NCBI GenBank assembly: GCA_945859605.1
Contig: OX243816.1
Coordinates: forward strand, 31,819,074-31,883,073
Origin: Lumbricus rubellus
Lineage: Eukaryota; Annelida; Clitellata; Crassiclitellata; Lumbricidae
Reading direction: 5' to 3'
Length of the DNA: 64,000 bases
Positions 45,585-64,000 of this stretch are shown in pieces; the stretch's first letter is position 1, and every line of letters starts with the position of its first letter. Made by a program: the position numbers and the translations under genes. The notes beneath the pieces were generated by a model. It worked only from the letters and a program-made list of their open reading frames with translations. It did no database searches and was not told the DNA's origin.

Positions 45585-46968
45585 GGCGATATATAATTAT
45601 AGCTCAATGTTTTTGCGAAAGTAAGTAAGTCAAGATACCATGAAAAGGTATATTTTCAGAAATATTAATACGCTTATCATTTATAGCTAATGAACACAAC
45701 AAAATTGATTGACCTTAACACATTGGCCGCCAGCGACGAGATATCTCGTGGTTAAAAAGATTCCCGCACACGCTAGCTACGACATAATTTTTTATATTCT
45801 CGTAGTTAAAATACATAGCGATATAGCAAACACTCACGCACGTCGCACGCTCAATAATTTGCGGGTGAACTGAGGCGGGGCAAGGTGTAACGGGGTAAGG
45901 GCGAAGCGAGGCAGAGGCGTAGTGAGGATGGGAGGTGGGTTTAGTGAACTTTAGTGGGATTAGGATCAGGCCGGGGTGAGGTGCAGAAAACAAAGTGAAA
46001 CATTAATTTGTCGGTAAACCTGCAGTTTACCTGACACATGCGGCGATGGAACGACAAAAATGGCGAGGATTAATGAGGATGGCAGCGGGCACCTACGGGC
46101 ACTGGTCCCTCGGTTCTTGATGATGATGATGATGATGATGAAACCTGCAGTTTAGGTACTTTTATTATTTTTGCACTGTTATACGGGATATTTATCAGCA
46201 ATAGTTTGAAGGAAGACATTGACCACCCTCCCCCATCCCTCCCCACTTCCACCCCACAAACCCTCCACCCCACCCTCCCCACCCCCACTCATCCCCCCAA
46301 ACCCCTCGACCTCCAAACATTTTAGTTAGATGCTTTTATTGGGGTGGATGGGTGGGGGTGTGGAGGAGCGTGGTTGGGTGGGGTGAAGAGGTGGGTGGGA
46401 AGGAATGGGGAGGGTGTGGGATGTGTAGAGAGGTGGGGTTGGGCTGGAGGGGGTGTGGAGGATGGAGGGGTGGGGAATTGGGTGGGTGGGAAGGGGTCGA
46501 TGGGTGGGGTGGGGGTTGGGCTCCCACCCTCATCCCTCCCCAACCCATCCCTCTCCCAACCCCCCCCAATCCCCCACCCCTCCATCCTCCACACCCCCTC
46601 TAGCCCAACCCCCACACCACCTCTCCACACATCCCACCCCCTCCACCCTCCCCACCCACCTCTCCACCCCCACCCACCCCAATAAAAGCACCTAACTAAA
46701 ATGTTTGGGGGTCGAGGGGTTTGGGTGGATGGGTGGGGGTGGTGAGAGGTGGGGTGGAGGGGTTGAGGGGTGGAAGTGGGGGAGGGATGGGGGAGGGTGG
46801 TCAATGTCTTCCTTCAAACTATTGCTGATAAATATCCCGCATAACAGTGCAAAATAATAAAAGTACCTAAACTGCAGGATTACCAATTTGTCAATAGATT
46901 TTATAAGTAAATATTTTGTGGTTTTGACTTACTTACTTTCGCGAAAACATTGATCTGTATATCGCCGT
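45585..46968. mobile_element. Compound inverted-repeat (fold-back) element
   Basis: Outer arms: GGCGATATATAATTATAGCT, then CAATGTTTTTGCGAAAGTAA at 45585-45633, against the inverse at 46924-46966 (GACTTACTTACTTTCGCG, then AAAACATTGATC and GTATATCGCC). Inside lies a near-continuous palindrome at 46144-46878. No coding sequence. 45720-46140 occurs only on the left side and may be a later insertion. Confidence 0.6.
46144..46878. repeat. 735-bp G/C-asymmetric palindrome
   Basis: Left arm starts CCTGCAGTTTAGGTACTTTT; right arm ends with its complement at 46878. Symmetry holds through ATTTATCAGCAATAGTTTGA and CATTTTAGTTAGATGCTTTT, then an arm of tandem GGGTGG-type units facing CCCACC-type units, centred near 46511. 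Poly-Pro and Gly frames are shadows. Confidence 0.85.
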
Positions 46969-47019
46969 ACGTCAGTGGGCACGCGAAAACATCAGGCTAT
47001 ATATCGCCGTAGGTCAGGC

Positions 47020-47891
47020 CGCTCTAATCTGCACGTATCTGTGGCCACCATAATGTTTACTTGCTACCGGGCCTTCATTTATCTCTACCATTCCGAATGT
47101 GAATATCAAACCCAATTGACGGCGTTTCGTAAATCCCACTTCCATTTCAGCAAAAATTATTTTAGTCAATCTGACTAAGGCCTATAGACTATTTAGCAAG
47201 AACGGGTTTCATGAGTACGTCAGTGCAACCTGTATTAGACAAATGATAATTTTTTATAACCCACGCAATGACGAATAATTTACGACGCTTAAACAATGCG
47301 TCTACCCGTTTCTTATAGTCCTTATTAATTTTGTGCATGCAGTTTTGAACATAGTTAGGCATGTGGGGTTATTATGTATAATATTGAAACAGACGTTTCC
47401 GTATTTTAGTCAAACAGCAAAGCAAGCGAAAACTTAAAAGTTCACGAAAGTTCGTATAATACTTACACAATGCGTTAACTGTAGGCAGACGTCTGAAATG
47501 CCACTAAACATAAAAGCCTATGAATATTAAACCAAATAATTACAGACATTATTTGTATGACAAATGTCATTGATAGTAGTCCCAGGTATAACGCTAGCTG
47601 TACACAAACTCAAAATTCGAATCGAGGGGAGAAAATGGCTTCCGCATGATATTATAATTATATGGGCGGTGCTTATATGACGTGATGCATAAATTAAGGG
47701 TATAAACGACGCCAGCAGGATTCCAAAAGAGGCTTTTACGAGTTTCTAAATCGAGTTGTCATCCTGAGCGAGGCTTTTGCGATTTTGTAAAACGAGAAAG
47801 CCGCGGGAAGTCGAAAGGCCCTCGGCAGGTAAAATAATCATGGCCGAATTAGCATTGGGAACCAATGGGGAGCGAGGTAGGAAAGAATTAA

Positions 47892-47942
<51 letters not shown>

Positions 47943-48497
47943 CCAGGACCACCCATGCCAACGGTTGTATACATGTAGCCTATAGTAGGCCTATACGCCT
48001 TGAAAATGGAACCACTGTGTTTCGCTTTCACGAGCAAACGCCAACGCGGAAGCAAGACTAATCGCCTGCCATCACTGGCGCACACCTCTCCATAAATATT
48101 TGTAGCCTAGGCCTGGAATATATGATCTATATGCTTGACGACGATAAATCATCATCGGCCAGCTGCTTTCAAGCGAAGTGGGGGGAGGGGGAGGTGGGGT
48201 AAAAAGCGCAGGTCAAAAATTCTAAGCGAGTAATGCAACTTTGGGGTGAGCATGCTCGACATTGGTATTTCTTCATTCGTACCCCGTCTTATCTGAACGT
48301 CCGACTTCCGATTCTATCATCATACTGGACCTTAACAACAGCTTCTCTGCCCTCTTCCAACTCTCTGGTAACCGGACGCAGAGTCTCGGACCTCCTTCGA
48401 TCTATATCTAAAACAATGCTCTCTCTAAATATATATATATATACAATATATTATATGGAAGTCTATAGTATATATTCTAACCCAATTGCAGTTTATT
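47020..48497. other. Spacer up to the assembly gap
   Basis: Contains (CT)n at 47899-47940. A frame starting ATGGCCGAATTAGC at 47839 precedes a GT but has no supported partner exons. No gene called. Confidence 0.4.
47899..47940. repeat. (CT)n microsatellite
   Basis: About 21 CT units. Confidence 0.95.
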
Positions 48498-48697
48498 NNN
48501 NNNNNNNNNNNNNNNNNNNNNNNNNNNNNNNNNNNNNNNNNNNNNNNNNNNNNNNNNNNNNNNNNNNNNNNNNNNNNNNNNNNNNNNNNNNNNNNNNNNN
48601 NNNNNNNNNNNNNNNNNNNNNNNNNNNNNNNNNNNNNNNNNNNNNNNNNNNNNNNNNNNNNNNNNNNNNNNNNNNNNNNNNNNNNNNNNNNNNNNNN
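48498..48697. other. Assembly gap (200 N)
   Basis: Exactly 200 N, probably a placeholder of arbitrary size. The right edge starts directly in duplicated sequence matching 24090. Confidence 0.99.
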
Positions 48698-48730
48698 AGT
48701 CACACACAGGAAACAAAGTTATTCACGTTT

Positions 48731-48828
<98 letters not shown>

Positions 48829-49391
48829 TATAGACAGACAAGCAGGCAGACAGACACATACGAACACAGTCCTACATACGTACAGACATGAATTAAGATT
48901 TAATTATGTGTGACATACAATGTAGCCTATGCCAGTGGTTCTCAAAGTGGTGGTCCGCGGACCGGTGCCGGTCTGCGGAGTCCTGATCGCCGGTCCGTGA
49001 AGAAGTCTGAGAGTGAAAAATAAATTTTAATTATTAATTTATATATTTTAAATTGTGAAATTATTCGAATTGTTGCTAAAAATTTATTTCAAAATTGTCT
49101 CAAACTTTAAAAATACATTACTAGTGCCTTATTTTTAACTTGCCAAATGGCTATATAAACAATTTGTATTAATTAAAAAATCTCTAATTATAAAAAACCC
49201 TATAATTAGGTTTTTTATACTATAGTTCGCTTTTTTTAATTATTGCCGGTCCGCGGCCTGCAGAAGTTTGAGAACCACTGGCCTATGCAACGTCATACAA
49301 ATGCAGATGCATTATATACAATACATACACAATTTGTCATGCACACGTGCGTGTGTAAATTTGCGTGCAATATACATATATGCATATAGGC

Positions 49392-49394
<3 letters not shown>
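48698..49394. repeat. Duplicated segment, copy B
   Basis: Matches 24090-24374 and 24861-25010 in the same order and orientation. It carries a hAT-type MITE (48933-49280) where copy A has other inserted sequence. (GACA)n occupies 48732-48828. Confidence 0.85.
48933..49280. mobile_element. hAT-type non-autonomous transposon (MITE), 348 bp
   Basis: Ends are CAGTGGTTCTCAAAGT and its inverse (ACTTCTGCAGGC... side: AGTTTGAGAACCACTG), 14 terminal bases identical. Both flanks carry the 8-bp duplication GCCTATGC (48925-48932 and 49281-49288). CAG ends and an 8-bp target duplication are the hAT hallmark. Subterminal GGTCCGCGGACCGG is itself palindromic. The interior is AT-rich, without an ORF. Confidence 0.92.

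Positions 49395-49454
<60 letters not shown>
49395..49454. repeat. (CA)n microsatellite
   Basis: Thirty CA units at the position where copy A has (CT)81. Confidence 0.97.
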
Positions 49455-49456
<2 letters not shown>

Positions 49457-50808
49457 TGTATACATCGTCCTATAACATTGTATAATTGTTATGTATATAT
49501 TGTATAGAGTCCTGGATAACAGTCAGCAACGATGAGGACGAAAAGCAATTAATCGACTGTAGATGACATCCATTAAATTGATATTCTTTGCATTGGATGA
49601 GTGTTAAAAAAACGCGAAAGGCCTTTGAAAACAGCATTCATGTCTTAAAAATCGAGAGAGACAGACAGAAGACACACATACAAAAACGACACAGAGAGAG
49701 AGACAGACAGAAAGACAGAGACAGACAGCGACAGAGTGAGAGAGACAGACAGAAAGAGAGAAAGAGAAGTGAGTATGGTAGAAGAAGGGGTGGTTGGAAA
49801 GTGGGCGATTTAGGGTTTCTGGTGAGTCATCTTTACGCATCAGCTGTGCATGTCGTGGTCTACTTTCTTGCCCCTCTTCCCCCTCCCCAAACCCCTTCCC
49901 ATCTACCCTAGGTCCTTTGAGTCGACGCCCATCTGAGCCCGGCCCCCACGAACAAGACAGCCACGCATGACTTACCCCTCGGTGGCAGCAGAAGCGTTAC
50001 TCTTTTTTGCCACTGCCTCTCTCTCTGTCTCTCTACGTCTCTCTCCGTCTCCCTCTATCTCATATCGTGTATGCCTCGCTGTCTTTCTCTCTTCGCCTTT
50101 CTGTCATTGTATCTGCCCGTATATCCCTCTGTGTGCCATTCTGTCTCTGGTGCTTGTTCTTCTGAGTGTCTTTATATCTCGCACTTGCATTACTGTATCT
50201 ACATAACTTTGCCTCACTCTTTCTCTCTCTCTGTTTGTCTCTCCCTCGGTCTCTGTCTGTCTCTCTGTCTGTCTGTTTCTCCCTCGGTCTCTGTCTGTCT
50301 GTCTCTCCCTAGCTCGGTCTCGGTCTGTCTGTCTCTCCCTCTGTCTCTGTCTGTCTGTCTGTCTGTCTGTCTGGCTCTCCCTCGGTCTCTCTCTCTCTGT
50401 CTGTCTGTCTCTCCCTCGGTCTGTCTGTCATCTCTCTCTCTCTGCTCTAGCGATCGCGTGCTCGTCGTTACTCTGTGGTCGTCGTCGTCGTTGGTTGATG
50501 GACGACGCCCCAACAGCACGAAGAAGGAAAGGGTGTTGCTTCCGTAGACAACAACTCTTACAACCAGCAACGGGTCCTTCATTTAGCTGCAACTCTACCA
50601 CGACGGATCCTTACTGAAACTCATCCGTCGCTCAACGGAGTTGATTCCACCGATGAACAAATCTCCTCCTTCAGGATCCGAAGACTTAGGGAATTAGATG
50701 CCAGGATAACAACTCCGTTGGATCGATTGTGGATGTCAACCGAATCTGTCGTTCATGGAGAAATCGTTGTACACGAATCGTTTTAGTTTTGGTTGGAGAC
50801 GAGGAGCG
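49455..50808. promoter_or_regulatory. 5' flank of the astacin-like gene
   Basis: Contains GA-rich (49650-49770) and CT/CTGT-rich (49983-50450) simple DNA. The promoter is not resolved. The 50450-50808 stretch is less repetitive and is the likely 5' UTR or core promoter by position only. Confidence 0.25.
49983..50450. repeat. CT/CTGT-rich simple-sequence tract
   Basis: Mixed TCTC, TCTG and CTCGGTCT units with little purine. Cys/Ser/Leu-rich plus-strand frames are shadows. Confidence 0.85.
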
Positions 50809-61345
<10,537 letters not shown>

Positions 61346-61709
61346 GTAGGCCTATACGTCTATAATTTTAATCCTATTTAAATAGGGCCTAAACTTAGCA
61401 TCAGGGTGAGAATTGCCGGGGGTTGGGGGTTTCAACCCCCAGTCTTTCTTAGAGACCCATGTTAAAGTATGTTTTTCACACCCCGATTCCAAGTGGACAA
61501 TGGTCCAACTCCCCAGTTATTTTTCCACAATTCTTAGGCCTACACTGCTTAGCATCCAAGCTCGGAATATAGCTCAATGTAAGTGGACTCTAAAGCGCAT
61601 ACATGTAGCCTAGTAAGTTCATTTCAAATCCGCACAGAGATGAAGGAAAACGTAGTAACTGATATAAAATCTTGTTTAATTTATTCATTTAATAAGTTCT
61701 TCTTGATCA

Positions 61710-63875
61710 TGAAGTCTCCTGCTCTTGATGCGCTCACGGTTGCTCAGCTGTTTGATCTCTACACTTCCACCGTGACGAATCTTCTTGACATTATGCTACC
61801 TCGTCGTAAGGTATGGACACGTCTTCGTCCTTTGGCAGTCTGGATTGATGCCGACTGTCACAGGCTTCGTCGTCAAACACGATGCCTAGAGCGACGGTAT
61901 CGTCGGACCAAGGAGTCCAGTGATCGGCTGGCTTGGATTGCCCAGCTACGCGCCCTACATCGTCTCTACCACCACAAAGAGGCAGCTCACTGGGAAAAGC
62001 TAGTCTCGCGCAACGCCAAGAATCCCAGACGTCTGTGGTCGTCGATCTCGGGGCTTCTTGGCAAGACATCTCGATCCTCAGAAACACCTGCATTTACTGC
62101 ATGTGAATTTTTTGAGGCACTGTCAACAAAGATCGATCGCCTTCGTGCCTCAACTTCTGACGCACCTCCTCCAACGTTTACCACTAGGCTACTTCAACTG
62201 TTTTTGATGATTTTAAACCTATCACTGAATTTGACCTTCGGCTAGCTTTTACAACTGCAAATTTAAACTCATGTGAACTTGACCCTCTACCCCCATTCGT
62301 AATCAATGACATTTTGGATGACTTTAGCCCCTTTTTAGTCTACCTGTTTAATAGGTCCCTCTCTGAAGGTTACATCCCTCCCTCACAGAAACGGGCTCTT
62401 GTCTTTCCTTCCCTCAAAAAGCCTAACCTTGACACCAACCTTTGCCAAAATTATCGGCCTATCTCAAATCTATCCTTTCTTTCTAAGACACTTGAACAGT
62501 CTCTCTGCAGTTTCTACCTTACCTTGAGCAATCTGGTCTCCTTCCTGCAAACCAATCTGGTTTTAGGGCCCATCATTCCACTGAGACAGCTCTCCTTTCT
62601 TTATTATCTGAAATCTATTCTGCTGTTGATAGGTCTGAGGTCAGTCTGTTGGCCCTCTATGATGTCTCTTCAGCTTTTGACATGGTCGATCACGACATCC
62701 TACTCAAGCGTCTTGAGATCTCCTATGGTGTTAAGGGTCTCCCCCTTTCTTGGTTCCAGTCGTACCTTTCTGAAAGAACTCAAATGATTATATCGGGTGA
62801 CTCTCGAACCCAATGGGTTCATGTTAATCTGGGTGTTCCTCAATGTTCAGTTCTTGGACCTCTCCTATTTATTCTTTACACGGCTGACATCTCTTCTCTT
62901 TTTCCTATTTGTAGTGCTGCTGGCCATCTATTTGCTGATGATGTCCAGGCTTTTGTCCATGGTCCCTCATCTTCCCAGCTGCTGTTAGTTGCGCATATTG
63001 AATCGCTTACTAATCATCTCCACTCATGGATGTCTTCTAATCGCCTTTCGCTTAATACTTCAAAGACTCAATTCATCTGGCTAGGTACTCCCCAGCAGCT
63101 CCAGAAGCTTGATTTCATTCTGCTCTCTGAAAAATTCCCGCTGTTTTCCTTCTCTTCAAGTGTGCGGGATCTGGGTGTTGTACTTGATAGCTCACTTACC
63201 TTTACTGAGCATATTTCAAATGTGACACGCTCGTCATATTTTCATTTAAGACGTCTCAGAGTCATTCGTCGCTCTGTCTCCTCCTCCATCTTCACTACCT
63301 TAATTCATGCTTTTATATGCTCACGAATTGACTATTGCAATGCTCTCCTCATTGGTCTTCCTAAAGTTCGTCTTTCACCTATTCAGTCTGTTCTCAACTC
63401 AGCTGCTAGATTGATTGCCCGCCTTCCCAAGTACTCTCACATCTCTACCTTTATGTTTCATGAACTTCACTGGCTTCCTCTCCGTGCTCGCACACAATTC
63501 AAGATCCTCACTCTGATCTTAAAGGCTCAACGGGGTCTTGCCCCAAAATATCTGACTAATGTTTTACTTCGTCCTCACTCGGCTTCCTCCCATCGTCCAC
63601 TTCGTTCATCCAGCAGATTTGACCTCTTGGTTCCTCGGTCTAGAACTACTATGGCTCAGTCTCGATCATTTGTCTCAATTGGTCCTTCTCTTTGGAATGC
63701 TCTTTCTCCTTCTGTTCGCTCTACACTTCTTTCTGGTAGTCTCTCTTCTGCTTTGTCTCTTCTCAAAACCTGTTTCTTCTCGCTGGGCCTTGCGCACTGG
63801 GAGCGCCTCTGAACGGTTCACCCTACTAGAGGCGCTTTATAAATGTTTAAATACAATACAATACAATACAATTAT
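61710..63875 (+). mobile_element. 5'-truncated LINE (CR1/L2/Rex-like) with near-intact reverse transcriptase
   Basis: Encodes the linker after the missing endonuclease (SSISGLLGK region, about 61715-62200), then RT in three frames: frameshifts near 62200 and 62530. The RT reads PSLKKPNLDTNLCQNYRPIS, then YDVSSAFDMVDHDILLKRL (motif A), LGVPQCSVLGPLLFILYT (motif B, Cys for the usual Gly), HLFADDVQAF (catalytic box intact) and LHWLPLRARTQFKILTLI. It ends FFSLGLAHWERL at 63812, followed by a short 3' UTR with GAGGCGCTTTATAAATG and (ATACA)n. Not active because of frameshifts and truncation. In the astacin-like intron after exon 10. Confidence 0.93.
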
Positions 63876-64000
63876 TGCCTTTAATAATTAGGCCTATGAC
63901 GGAAACTCACGGAATTCCGGTAGCCTATGTAAAATACTTAACTAGCTGTTACTAACCTAGTAGTTAATTCAAAACTACCATGGGTGTGTTCGTGAATCAA
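63876..64000. other. Intronic flank at right edge
   Basis: AT-rich, with one AGGCCTA motif. No exon. Confidence 0.6.

Noticed and set aside
46322..46804. 160-residue Pro/Gly-rich frames in both strands
   Set aside because: Artefacts of the G-rich/C-rich palindrome arms.
47839..47880. First exon beginning ATGGCCGAATTAGC before GTAGGA
   Set aside because: Too short and no downstream exon in phase could be found.

Overview
The window is a piece of an animal nuclear genome. It has spliced genes with canonical GT..AG introns, tRNA-derived SINEs with Pol III A and B boxes, 5'-truncated non-LTR retrotransposons, DNA-transposon remnants and very abundant microsatellites. The palindrome TAGGCCTA recurs throughout the AT-rich non-coding DNA. 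The gene set (sterol acyltransferase, a ciliary armadillo protein, an astacin-EGF-CUB protein and a single-exon rhodopsin-class GPCR) points to a marine invertebrate. An echinoderm or other invertebrate deuterostome fits, but the species cannot be named from sequence alone. A run of 200 N at 48498-48697 marks an assembly gap.

Four genes are supported. (1) 502-11926, minus: the first seven coding exons (235 residues) of a sterol O-acyltransferase (SOAT/ACAT), running off the left edge; all splice phases agree. (2) 16344-17888, minus: a single-exon class A-like GPCR whose third intracellular loop holds about 170 residues of Gly-rich low complexity encoded by a decayed trinucleotide repeat. (3) 35344-41517, minus: the last three coding exons of an armadillo protein that best fits ARMC2; upstream exons were not found. 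(4) 50809-61345, plus: ten in-phase coding exons (413 residues) of a secreted astacin-family protein with signal peptide, furin-type site, astacin domain, EGF-like domain and start of a CUB domain. Its zinc ligands, catalytic Glu and Met-turn are all replaced, so it should be a pseudoprotease.

Between and inside the genes lie mobile elements. The most notable is a 3.06-kb element at 35756-38820, with perfect 18-bp terminal inverted repeats that continue imperfectly inward for over 100 bp. It sits inside an (ATC)n microsatellite in the last ARMC2-like intron and carries a frameshifted gene of a repeat-associated protein family that I cannot place in a transposase superfamily. There are also two recognisable LINE reverse-transcriptase pseudogenes (39737-40880 and 61710-63875), a second 3'-end copy of the latter (56449-56767), at least seven older LINE C-terminal remnants, about ten SINE copies, a hAT-type MITE with a perfect 8-bp target duplication (48933-49280), another short TIR element (24586-24860), a 735-bp fold-back palindrome (46144-46878) and a duplicated segment (24090-25010 versus 48698-49394).

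The genes are unrelated neighbours rather than a pathway. The main candidates for something undescribed are the TIR element, the dead astacin, and the tandem repeats that copy two of the astacin gene's own splice donors.
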